The notes under the pieces are model-generated. The model ran no database searches. It was not told the DNA's origin and worked only from the letters and a program-made list of their open reading frames with translations. A DNA stretch of 64,000 bases from HXMU1420-2 sp034670145 (GTDB lineage: Bacteria > Pseudomonadota > Alphaproteobacteria > Rhodobacterales > Rhodobacteraceae): assembly GCA_034670145.1 (NCBI GenBank), contig JAXMOA010000005.1:124001-188000 (forward strand), written 5' to 3'. Below, piece by piece: positions 46,696 through 54,364 of the stretch. The translations under genes were made by a program, and so were the position numbers. Each line of letters begins with the position of its first letter. Position 1 is the first letter of the stretch.

Positions 46696-48150
46696 TCAGA
46701 CCCCGGTTGCCGGGATCCCCGAGCGTTGCACAGGGCGGGGCGCGGTGAGTTCTTTCCAATTTGACAAGGCTTTGTTCACCGGTGTGTTGGGTGCGCGTTT
46801 GACAAATTTCCCGTGGCCTTCCTGTGTCCGCATTTCGCCATCATAGACGGCAACCTGACCACGGGTCAGCGTGAACCGGGGCAGGCCTTTGACAGCTTTG
46901 CCTTCAAACACGTTGTAGTCAATTGCCGATTGCTGGCTGCTGGCGGTGATGGTCTTTTCCTTTTCCGGATCCCAGACCACCAGATCCGCATCCGCGCCGA
47001 CCAGAACCGCGCCTTTTTTCGGGTAGCAGTTGAGGATCTTGGCGATATTGGTCGAGGTGACGGCGACAAATTCATTTGGCGTCAGACGCCCCGTGGCGAC
47101 CCCATAGGTCCAGAGCATGGGCAGTCGATCCTCCAGCCCGCCGGTGCCATTGGGGATCTTGGTGAAATCATTCAGGCCATAGCGTTTCTGTTCGGTGGTA
47201 AAGGCGCAGTGATCGGTGGCCACAACAGAAAGCGACCCGGCCTGCAATCCGGCCCAGAGCGAGTCCTGATGTTGTTTGTTGCGGAAAGGCGGCGACATCA
47301 CCCGACGCGCGGCATGGTCCCAATCGGGGTTGAAATATTCGCTTTCATCCAGGGTCAGATGCTGGATCAGCGGCTCGCCCCAGACACGTTTGCCCTGCTG
47401 GCGGGCGCGGCGGATCGCTTCGTGGCTTTCTTCGCAGGAGGTATGCACGACATAGAGCGGCACCCCGGCCATATCGGCGATCATGATCGCGCGATTGGTG
47501 GCTTCGCCCTCGACCTGAGGCGGGCGGCTGTAGGCGTGGGCCTCGGGGCCGGTATTGCCCTCGGCCAGCAATTTGGCGCTGAGTTCGGCCACCACATCGC
47601 CGTTTTCGGCGTGGACCATGGCGATGGCCCCCAGTTCGGCCAGACGCTGGAAGGAGGCGTACATTTCGTCGTCATTGACCATCAGCGCGCCTTTGTAGGC
47701 GAGGAAATGTTTGAAGGTGTTGATGCCCCGGTCGCGGACCACGGCCTCCATTTCGTCAAACACCTTTTCGCCCCACCAGGTGACGGCCATGTGGAAGGAG
47801 TAGTCGCAATTGGCGCGGGTGGATTTATTGTCCCACATCTGGAGCGCATCCAGCAGCCCCTGTTCCGGGCTGGGCAGAGCGAAATCGACCACCATCGTGG
47901 TGCCCCCCGCCAGCGCCGCGCGGGTGCCGCTTTCGAAGTCATCCGAAGAATATGTGCCCATGAACGGCATTTCGAGATGTGTGTGCGGGTCAATCCCGCC
48001 GGGCATCACGTAGCAGCCGGTCGCGTCAAGCTCTGAATCGCCGCTGAGGTTCGGGCCGATTTCAGTGATGATCCCGTTTTCGACCCGCACATCGGCGCTA
48101 TAGGTGAGGTCATGGGTCAGCACGGTGCCGTTCTTGATGACTGTGGACAT
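46696..48150 (-). CDS. hydA: Dihydropyrimidinase
   Basis: Hydrolyses dihydrouracil or dihydrothymine to the N-carbamoyl-beta-amino acid; the second step of reductive pyrimidine catabolism. The 484-residue amidohydrolase has the metal motif GGIDPHTHLEMPFMG, the carboxylated-lysine segment FKHFLAYKGALMV, the later metal histidines in MVHAENGD and YVVHTSCEESHEAIR, and the Asp in VATDHCAF. GGAGAG precedes the ATG. It follows a small membrane protein gene by 1 bp. Confidence 0.93.
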   Translation of the reverse strand: MSTVIKNGTVLTHDLTYSADVRVENGIITEIGPNLSGDSELDATGCYVMPGGIDPHTHLEMPFMGTYSSDDFESGTRAALAGGTTMVVDFALPSPEQGLLDALQMWDNKSTRANCDYSFHMAVTWWGEKVFDEMEAVVRDRGINTFKHFLAYKGALMVNDDEMYASFQRLAELGAIAMVHAENGDVVAELSAKLLAEGNTGPEAHAYSRPPQVEGEATNRAIMIADMAGVPLYVVHTSCEESHEAIRRARQQGKRVWGEPLIQHLTLDESEYFNPDWDHAARRVMSPPFRNKQHQDSLWAGLQAGSLSVVATDHCAFTTEQKRYGLNDFTKIPNGTGGLEDRLPMLWTYGVATGRLTPNEFVAVTSTNIAKILNCYPKKGAVLVGADADLVVWDPEKEKTITASSQQSAIDYNVFEGKAVKGLPRFTLTRGQVAVYDGEMRTQEGHGKFVKRAPNTPVNKALSNWKELTAPRPVQRSGIPATGV

Positions 48151-48151
48151 G

Positions 48152-48349
48152 TCAGTCTCTCCGATTTTTTCTGTTTTGCAGCCAGATCATGACGCCGCTG
48201 TAAAAGGCGGTCACAATCACGGTGGTGACGAATTTGGGCGCCAGCCCCACCGGGGGGCCGAGGCCGAATTGAATCCAGTCGAATACGATGAGCATGTTGA
48301 AAAAGATCAACGCGAAAACCACGATTTGGCGGAATAGGGCCTTGGACAT
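48152..48349 (-). CDS. Small membrane protein in the pyrimidine operon
   Basis: A 65-residue protein with two membrane helices (about residues 8-28 and 36-57) and a positively charged end (LQNRKNRRD). A good AGGAG site lies before the ATG, and the stop is 1 bp from the hydA start. I do not recognise a family; similar short proteins accompany hydantoinase operons in roseobacters, which suggests a link to transport or membrane tethering. Confidence 0.68.
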   Translation of the reverse strand: MSKALFRQIVVFALIFFNMLIVFDWIQFGLGPPVGLAPKFVTTVIVTAFYSGVMIWLQNRKNRRD

Positions 48350-48362
48350 CGTTTTCTCCTGC

Positions 48363-48773
48363 TCAGACTGAGGCGTAACAATCCATCGCGCGACCGTGGA
48401 CGCCGATGTCGACAGGGCCGAACATTGATGCCACGCAGAGCGAAAAATAGCCTGCTTTGGGCATATAGACGACCGAATAGGGTCCTTTGGGGCGGGCGAC
48501 CAGATAACAGGGTTGGGTGAAGCCTCCGGCGAAGTTCACGGTGATCTTGCGCGGGGGGATCAGCGCGGCGGAGAATTCAGGGTCCTGGTCCTGTTGGTGT
48601 TCGGCCTGTTGCAATTCGGCCCGGATGAGGCGTTGGGCGGTTTGGGCATCAGGATGGGGGGTGGTATTCGGATCGGGTTTGGCCCGCCGGGTCGGGCCCG
48701 CCCCCGTCGGGGGGCGGATGGGCTGCCCGCCGGTGGCGGCCCCTTTTTGAGAGTGAGGCGGTTGCCCTTTCAC
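48363..48773 (-). CDS. Hypothetical protein in the pyrimidine operon
   Basis: A 136-residue protein with a GTG start that overlaps the stop of the upstream hydrolase (GTGA). Residues 1-60 are Pro/Gln/Thr-rich and probably disordered; the C-terminal half (KITVNFAGGFTQPCYLVARPKGPYS) looks like a compact beta fold. No family recognised. Confidence 0.58.
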   Translation of the reverse strand: MKGQPPHSQKGAATGGQPIRPPTGAGPTRRAKPDPNTTPHPDAQTAQRLIRAELQQAEHQQDQDPEFSAALIPPRKITVNFAGGFTQPCYLVARPKGPYSVVYMPKAGYFSLCVASMFGPVDIGVHGRAMDCYASV

Positions 48774-50020
48774 TCCACAATCTCCGCCGTTTCGATCACC
48801 GCGTGGAACAGTACGTTTGCCCCTGCGGTGGCCCAGTCGGGGGTGATCTCTTCGGCTTCGTTATGGCTGAGCCCGTCAACGCAGGGGCACATGACCATGG
48901 CGGTCGGGGCCACGCGGTTGATCCAGCAGGCGTCATGCCCTGCCCCCGAGATCAGGTTCTGGTGGCTGTAGCCCAGGCGCTCTGCCGCGTTGCGGATTGC
49001 GGTGACGCAGGTTTCGTCAAATTCGACCGGGTCAAAGCCGCCGACCTTTTCGAAGTCGATGTCCAGGCCCATGTCATCGCAGATGGTCTGGGCCGCGACG
49101 CGCAGGCGGTCTTCCATGTCTTTGATCACATCGAAGTCGGGCGAGCGGAAATCGACGGTGAAGACGGCCTTGCCCGGGATCACGTTGCGCGAGTTGGGGT
49201 AGATGTCGATGTGTCCGGCGGCGCCGACGGCGTGGGGTTTATGGCTCCAGGCGATTTCGTCGACCTTTTCCAGCACGCGCGCCATGGCCAGGCCGGCGTT
49301 TTTGCGCATGGGCATGGGGGTGGAGCCTGTGTGGCTGTCTTTGCCGGTGATGGTGATCTGGGTCCAGCTGAGGCCCTGGCCATGGGTGACGACGCCGATA
49401 TCCTTGCCTTCGGCTTCGAGGATGGGCCCCTGTTCGATATGCAGTTCGAAGAAGGCGTGCATCTGGCGCGCGCCCACGGGTTCGTCGCCTTGCCAGCCGA
49501 TCCGTTGCAGTTCATCGCCAAAGCGTTTGCCCTCGGCGTCGACGCGGTCCTTGGCCCAATCCTCGGTGTGGATGCCGGCGAAGACGCCGGAGCTGAGCAT
49601 TGGGGGGGCGTAGCGGGTGCCCTCTTCGTTGGTCCAGTTGGTGACAACGATGGGGTGTTTTGTCTGAATCCCCAGGTCGTTGAGGGAGCGCAGGATTTCG
49701 AGACCGCCGAGCACGCCCAGCACACCGTCGTATTTGCCGCCTGTGGGTTGGGTGTCCAGGTGAGAGCCGACGTAGACTGGCAAGGCCTGTGGGTCGGTGC
49801 CTTCGCGGCGGGCAAACATGTTGCCCATGGTGTCCAGCCCCATTGTGCAACCTGCGGCCTCGCACCAGCGCTGGAACAGGGCGCGACCGGCGGCATCGTC
49901 ATCTGTCAGGGTCTGGCGGTTGTTGCCACCGGCGATTCCGGGGCCGATCTGGCCCATTTCCATCAGGCTGTCCCACAGCCTTTGGCCATTGATTTTCAGG
50001 TTCTCTCCGGGTGCGGACAT
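48770..50020 (-). CDS. Zn-dependent amidohydrolase (beta-ureidopropionase / N-carbamoyl amino acid hydrolase type)
   Basis: A 416-residue M20-family hydrolase. Metal ligands are visible in GSHLDTQPTGGKYDGVLG, TNEEGTRYAPPMLSSG and FFELHIEQGPILE. The family includes allantoate amidohydrolase, N-carbamoyl-L-amino acid hydrolase and bacterial beta-ureidopropionase. With dihydropyrimidinase in the same operon, the third step of the pyrimidine pathway (release of beta-alanine, CO2 and ammonia) is the best reading. A strong AGGAG site precedes the ATG. Confidence 0.88.
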   Translation of the reverse strand: MSAPGENLKINGQRLWDSLMEMGQIGPGIAGGNNRQTLTDDDAAGRALFQRWCEAAGCTMGLDTMGNMFARREGTDPQALPVYVGSHLDTQPTGGKYDGVLGVLGGLEILRSLNDLGIQTKHPIVVTNWTNEEGTRYAPPMLSSGVFAGIHTEDWAKDRVDAEGKRFGDELQRIGWQGDEPVGARQMHAFFELHIEQGPILEAEGKDIGVVTHGQGLSWTQITITGKDSHTGSTPMPMRKNAGLAMARVLEKVDEIAWSHKPHAVGAAGHIDIYPNSRNVIPGKAVFTVDFRSPDFDVIKDMEDRLRVAAQTICDDMGLDIDFEKVGGFDPVEFDETCVTAIRNAAERLGYSHQNLISGAGHDACWINRVAPTAMVMCPCVDGLSHNEAEEITPDWATAGANVLFHAVIETAEIVE

Positions 50021-50029
50021 GGGGGGCTC

Positions 50030-50314
50030 CTATTTCAGTTCGACTTCGACGAAACTCATCGCGGCTGGGCCGGCGCAGATCACGTTGTGTTCGACCCCTG
50101 CGGCGCGGCGATAGCTGTCGCCGGCGGGCACGGTGACGGTGCGGGTCTGGCCTCCGGGTTCGAGGAGTTGCATATGGCAATCGGTGAGCGCGGTGATGAC
50201 GTAATCATAGGCGTGGACGTGCCAGCCGGTTTCGGCGCCGGGTTCGAAATCGAACCGGGTGACGCGGACGCGGTCGTCGTCGATTTGCAGGGTGGCTGTG
50301 GCAGGCGGGCACAT
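50030..50314 (-). CDS. Small cupin-domain protein
   Basis: A 94-residue single-domain cupin. The first motif is TGWHVHAYDYVITALTDC and the second VPAGDSYRRAAGVEHNVI, with three histidines that could bind a metal. It is the first gene of the operon, about 50 bp from a RutR-like operator. It may bind a catabolite or act in ring opening; the role is unknown. Confidence 0.8.
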   Translation of the reverse strand: MCPPATATLQIDDDRVRVTRFDFEPGAETGWHVHAYDYVITALTDCHMQLLEPGGQTRTVTVPAGDSYRRAAGVEHNVICAGPAAMSFVEVELK

Positions 50315-50363
50315 GCACGCATCTCCGGTTTTGGCTGGCGCGTTTCGCGCGGCTGAAAGAGTT

Positions 50364-50378
50364 TGACCATTTGGTCCA
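50364..50378. promoter_or_regulatory. RutR-like operator between cupin and rutR genes
   Basis: TGACCATTTGGTCCA, part of TTTGACCATTTGGTCCAG, an inverted repeat of the same type as at 45411-45456 and 54093. It lies between the divergent cupin operon and the second tetR gene. Confidence 0.7.
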
Positions 50379-50436
50379 GTTCACGCTACCACGAAGGCCC
50401 TGTCAGTCAAGCAACAGGCGCATTGAGGGTCGTAAA

Positions 50437-51045
50437 ATGCAAAAAGAGCAGGCACCGACACGCATACAGGTAAAAAAGCGGGCAACGATCCTGGAGGCTG
50501 CGCTGGAGGTGTTTTCAGCCCAGGGGTTTCGCGGCAGCACGCTGCATCAGATTGCGGCCGAAGCCGGTTTGTCCAAACCGAATGTGCTGTATTACTTTGC
50601 CTCCAAAGAAGCGATCTACAAGGCGCTGCTGGAACGGTTGCTGGACACCTGGCAGGATCCTTTGCGGGCGCTGGACCCGGACGGCGAGCCGCTGGAGGAA
50701 ATCCTGTCCTATATCCGGCGCAAACTGCAAATGAGCCGGGATTTCCCGCGAGAAAGCCGGTTGTTTGCCAATGAGATCGTGCAGGGGGCGCCGCGAATCT
50801 ACGCTGCGCTGGAAGGGGAACTGAAGGCGCTGGTGGATGAAAAAGCCGCCGTGATCGATCAGTGGTGCGCGCAGGGGCGATTGGCGCGGGTGCATCCGCA
50901 TCACCTGTTTTTTTCAATCTGGGCTTTGACACAGCATTACGCGGATTTCGATGTACAGGTGCGGGCGGTTCTTGGCACACAAGAGCCGTTTGATGCGGCA
51001 CCCGAATTTGTCGAGACCCTGTTTCGTCGAACCCTGTCGGTTTAA
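50437..51045 (+). CDS. rutR: TetR-family regulator RutR
   Basis: A 202-residue repressor. The helix-turn-helix part is GFRGSTLHQIAAEAGLSKPNVLYYFASKEAIY, and the ligand domain carries NEIVQGAPRIYAALEG and FSIWALTQHYADFDVQV, the features of RutR. I use the ATG at 50437 with GAGGG before it. It faces the cupin-hydrolase operon across one operator and is a paralogue of the regulator at 45478. Confidence 0.9.
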   Translation: MQKEQAPTRIQVKKRATILEAALEVFSAQGFRGSTLHQIAAEAGLSKPNVLYYFASKEAIYKALLERLLDTWQDPLRALDPDGEPLEEILSYIRRKLQMSRDFPRESRLFANEIVQGAPRIYAALEGELKALVDEKAAVIDQWCAQGRLARVHPHHLFFSIWALTQHYADFDVQVRAVLGTQEPFDAAPEFVETLFRRTLSV

Positions 51046-51079
51046 CCCGTTGTTTACCTGATCCGGTGTTGATGGGGGC

Positions 51080-51310
51080 ATGCAGACCCTCACGCGCCAG
51101 TCGAATTCGGACTATTGGATTGATCAAGTTTTTGCCGCCAAATCGGTGAAACGGGGAAGTGTGATCCGACGGTCCATCAAATGGGTGCATCGCGAAATTG
51201 GCGATGTGCGTTTTCAGTCGGAAGTGAAGAAACGTGGCTTTCATCTGCTTCGGACCGCAGATCAATACATCGTCGTCTGCCACCACGGTCCGATTCACAT
51301 GCTGTTTTAG
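51080..51310 (+). CDS. Small conserved Rhodobacteraceae protein
   Basis: A 76-residue basic protein (YWIDQVFAAKSVKRGSVIRRS...VKKRGFHLLRTADQYIV). It resembles a small family frequent in Rhodobacteraceae that databases often mislabel as phosphoribosylanthranilate isomerase; the pattern is an AKSA-G-VIRR segment, then a RRGF segment and a final hydrophobic strand. It is far too short to be TrpF. Convergent with preA. Confidence 0.62.
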   Translation: MQTLTRQSNSDYWIDQVFAAKSVKRGSVIRRSIKWVHREIGDVRFQSEVKKRGFHLLRTADQYIVVCHHGPIHMLF

Positions 51311-51353
51311 AAAATTCGCAGAATTTTCGTTTACGATTTTTCTGCGAAAAATC
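51309..51353. terminator. Bidirectional terminator with alternative hairpins
   Basis: GAAAATTC-GCA-GAATTTTC (51309-51327) and CGATTTTT-CTGCG-AAAAATCG (51333-51353) are adjacent hairpins. In addition TTCGCAGAA (51314-51322) pairs with TTCTGCGAA (51339-51347), so a third structure competes with the first two. It lies between the convergent small gene and preA and should stop transcription from both sides. Confidence 0.65.
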
Positions 51354-51356
51354 GGA

Positions 51357-52661
51357 TTACTCGGCCGCCTGTGCCCCTGGATTGTTGGGATGTGTTGTCC
51401 AGTTGGCATATGTCTCTTCGACAACTTTACCTGTGCGTTCATCGACCACACCAGGCGCCAGCCGCTCCATCGTGATACAGCCTTCGACCGGGCAGACATC
51501 GACACAAAGGTTGCAGGCGACACATTCGGCGTCATTGACCTCAAATACACGCCCCTCCTGCATCCAGATCGCCTGATGCGAGGTATCTTCGCAGGCCGCA
51601 TAGCAGCGCCCGCATTTGATACATGCATCCTGATCTATCCGCGCCTTGGCCACATAATTGAGATTCAAATACTGCCAATCCGTCACATTTGGCACCGCAC
51701 GTCCGACGATTTGGGCCGTCGAGTCATAGCCTTTTTCGTCCATCCACTGAGACAGCCCGGCAATCATTTCCTGCACCACCCGAAACCCATAAGTCATGGC
51801 CGCAGTACAAACCTGCACATTGCCCGCGCCCAGGCTCATGAATTCGGCCGCGTCGCGCCATGTGGTCACACCGCCAATGCCGCTGATCGGCAACCCGTCT
51901 GTTTCCGCGTCGCGGGCGATTTCGGCGACCATGTTCAACGCAATCGGTTTCACCGCCGGACCACAGAATCCACCGTGGCTGCCTTTGCCATCAATCGACG
52001 GCTCTGGCGACATCGTATCCAGGTTGACCGATGTAATCGAACTGATCGTGTTGATCAGCGAGACCGCATCCGCCCCACCGTTGTAAGCCGCGCGGGCCGG
52101 GTAGCGGATGTCAGTGATGTTTGGCGTCAGTTTCACAATGACGGGCCGGTCATAATAGGTTTTGCACCAACGGGTCACCATTTCGATATATTCGGGCACC
52201 TGCCCGACGGCGGCCCCCATGCCCCGTTCGCTCATCCCGTGCGGACAACCAAAGTTCAGCTCGATCCCGTCGGCGCCGGTTTCGGCCACCTGGGGCAAAA
52301 TCCGTTTCCAGGCGTCTTCCTCGCAAGGGACCATGATCGAAGCGATCAGCGCCCGATCCGGATAATCCGCCTTGACGCGGGCCATTTCCTCCAGGTTCAC
52401 TTCCAGAGGCCGGTCGGTGATCAGCTCGATATTATTGAGCCCCAGAAGCCGCCGGTCCGCCCCGTAGATCGCGCCATACCGCGGGCCGTTGACATTGACG
52501 ACCGGCGGACCGGCCTCGCCCAGTGTTTTCCACACCACGCCACCCCAGCCCGCCTCGAAGGCGCGGCGGACATTGTATTCCTTGTCCGTGGGCGGGGCAG
52601 ATGCCAGCCAGAAAGGGTTGGGGCTGGAAATGCCCACGAAATCGCTTGTCAGATCCGCCAT
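51357..52661 (-). CDS. preA: NAD-dependent dihydropyrimidine dehydrogenase, subunit PreA
   Basis: Catalyses reduction of uracil and thymine, the first step of the reductive pathway, with PreT. The 434-residue chain has an FMN TIM barrel (NPFWLASAPPTDKEYNVRRA; NFGCPHGMSERGMGAAVGQ) and two C-terminal 4Fe-4S motifs, CIKCGRCYAAC and CVACNLCVDVCPVEGC. It starts 12 bp after the preT stop, so both are one operon. Confidence 0.95.
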   Translation of the reverse strand: MADLTSDFVGISSPNPFWLASAPPTDKEYNVRRAFEAGWGGVVWKTLGEAGPPVVNVNGPRYGAIYGADRRLLGLNNIELITDRPLEVNLEEMARVKADYPDRALIASIMVPCEEDAWKRILPQVAETGADGIELNFGCPHGMSERGMGAAVGQVPEYIEMVTRWCKTYYDRPVIVKLTPNITDIRYPARAAYNGGADAVSLINTISSITSVNLDTMSPEPSIDGKGSHGGFCGPAVKPIALNMVAEIARDAETDGLPISGIGGVTTWRDAAEFMSLGAGNVQVCTAAMTYGFRVVQEMIAGLSQWMDEKGYDSTAQIVGRAVPNVTDWQYLNLNYVAKARIDQDACIKCGRCYAACEDTSHQAIWMQEGRVFEVNDAECVACNLCVDVCPVEGCITMERLAPGVVDERTGKVVEETYANWTTHPNNPGAQAAE

Positions 52662-52673
52662 TGCTCTGTCTCC

Positions 52674-54023
52674 TTAGGACGCTGGGCCCGTCAGTACGCT
52701 ATGAATATCCATGGCCGCATCGCGGCCCTCGGCTACGGCTGTTACGGTCAGGTCGTCGCCGCCGCTGGCGCAATCTCCGCCCGCCCAGACCCCGGGGGTC
52801 GAGGTCTGCCCTGCCCCGGAGACGGCGATTTTGCCGCCTGTGATCTTTAGCGTTTCGGGCGCTCCGGTCAGGGTCTGGCCGATGGCCTTGAAGACCTGAT
52901 CCGCGGGCAAGCTGGTGGTTTCGCCGGTGCCTGTCACGCGGCCGTCGGTGATGGTGGTATACTCCAGCTCCAGCGCGGATACGGTGCCCGAGCCCGAGTC
53001 ATGGACCGCGACCGGCATCACGTTGAACATCAGTTTGACCCCGCGCGAGGCGGCCAGATCCTGTTCATAGCGGCTGGCTGGCATGGCGTCCTGGGCGCGC
53101 CGATAGGCGATGGTGACATGTTCTGCGCCCAACAGTTTGGCCTGGACGGCGGCATCCACTGCCGTCATGCCGCCGCCGATGACCACGATGTTGCGCCCGA
53201 CGGGTACGGTGGTCAGGTCCTGGGACTGACGCAGCTGCGCGATGAAATCGACCGCGTCGCACACGCCGTCGAGGTCTTCGCCCGGGGTGCGCAGGGCGTT
53301 GACGCCGCCCAGACCGATAGACAGGAAGACCGCGTCATGGGCGGCGCTGAGCGCCTCAAGGGTCTGCGCCTGGCCCAGGGGGGAGTCATATGTGATGGTG
53401 ATGCCGCCGATGCCCAGCAGCCAGTCGACCTCGGCCGCGGCAAAGTCATTGACGGTCTTATAGGCAGCGATGCCATATTCGTTCAGCCCGCCCGGTTTGC
53501 TGCGGGCCTCGTGGATGGTGACCTCGTGACCGAGCATGGCCAGGCGGTGGGCACAGGCGAGCCCTGCCGGGCCGGCCCCGACGACGGCGACGGATTTGCC
53601 CGTGGGTGCGGCGCGGGTGAATGGATGTGTGCCGCTGGCCATCAGCGTGTCTGTGGCGTGGCGTTGCAGGCGGCCGATTTCGACTGGCTTGCCTTCGGCC
53701 ACTTCGCGGACGCAGACCTCTTCGCACAGGGTTTCGGTGGGACAGACACGGGCGCACATGCCGCCGAGGATGTTTTGGTCCAGGATGGTTTGGGCCGCAC
53801 CCTCGGGTTGGCCGGACTGGATTTGCCGGATGAACAGAGGGATGTCGATGGAGGTGGGACAGGCCGTGACGCAGGGGGCGTCGTAGCAGAAATAGCAACG
53901 GTCTGCGGCCACGGCGGCCTCATGCGCGGCGAAGGGCGCGTGCAGGTCGGAGAAGTTGTCGGCAATGTCTGCCGGTTCCAGGCGCCCTGCCACGATCCCG
54001 GATTCTGTCGGACCCAATGCCAT
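52674..54023 (-). CDS. preT: NAD-dependent dihydropyrimidine dehydrogenase, subunit PreT
   Basis: Electron-supplying partner of PreA, related to the small subunit of glutamate synthase. I use the ATG at 54023 (MALGPTESGIVAGRL) with GAGG upstream. The Fe-S part includes CYFCYDAPCVTACPTSIDIP and CARVCPTETLCEEVCVR. An FAD motif (VAVVGAGPAGLACAHRLAM) and a NAD(P) motif (NIVVIGGGMTAVDAAVQAK) follow; the end is GVWAGGDCASGGDDLTVTAV. About 449 residues. A RutR-like operator lies 70 bp upstream. Confidence 0.93.
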   Translation of the reverse strand: MALGPTESGIVAGRLEPADIADNFSDLHAPFAAHEAAVAADRCYFCYDAPCVTACPTSIDIPLFIRQIQSGQPEGAAQTILDQNILGGMCARVCPTETLCEEVCVREVAEGKPVEIGRLQRHATDTLMASGTHPFTRAAPTGKSVAVVGAGPAGLACAHRLAMLGHEVTIHEARSKPGGLNEYGIAAYKTVNDFAAAEVDWLLGIGGITITYDSPLGQAQTLEALSAAHDAVFLSIGLGGVNALRTPGEDLDGVCDAVDFIAQLRQSQDLTTVPVGRNIVVIGGGMTAVDAAVQAKLLGAEHVTIAYRRAQDAMPASRYEQDLAASRGVKLMFNVMPVAVHDSGSGTVSALELEYTTITDGRVTGTGETTSLPADQVFKAIGQTLTGAPETLKITGGKIAVSGAGQTSTPGVWAGGDCASGGDDLTVTAVAEGRDAAMDIHSVLTGPAS

Positions 54024-54092
54024 GTGGATTTCCTCTTGGCTCATTTCGCTGATGACAGAGTTGCATATTCCGAAAATTAAGCAATTCATTTT

Positions 54093-54108
54093 TTGACCAT
54101 ATGGTCCA
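54093..54108. promoter_or_regulatory. RutR-like operator before preTA
   Basis: TTGACCATATGGTCCA, an inverted repeat matching the other three sites at 45411, 45439 and 50364. It is placed 70 bp upstream of the preT start. The next 250 bp up to the cyclase gene hold no other feature I can support. Confidence 0.72.
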
Positions 54109-54364
54109 CTTTTTTGCCTGCCACGCAAAAACGCCCAATTCCTGAGCGGTCCTGACGGCCTGCTCCATGGGCGCAGGTGCCTGCCATGCAAGGTGGCGCG
54201 CGCCCTGCCCTGCCCCGCAGAGGTGCCGTTTTGGGCCTTGGCGGGGTGAACTGTGGGATGCCAGTTGACCGAAACTGAGTCTTCCATCGCAAGTTAAGTG
54301 GAATTAACCTTGGTCCAGTCAAAGGGATCTGCGGCGTTTGCCGTCGTGGAACAGGGTGTGACGT

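Noticed and set aside
48803..50356. 517-codon plus-strand frame opposite the amidohydrolase and cupin genes
   Set aside because: It spans two real genes and an intergenic gap and shows only composition-driven repeats of Ala, Gly, Val and Asp.
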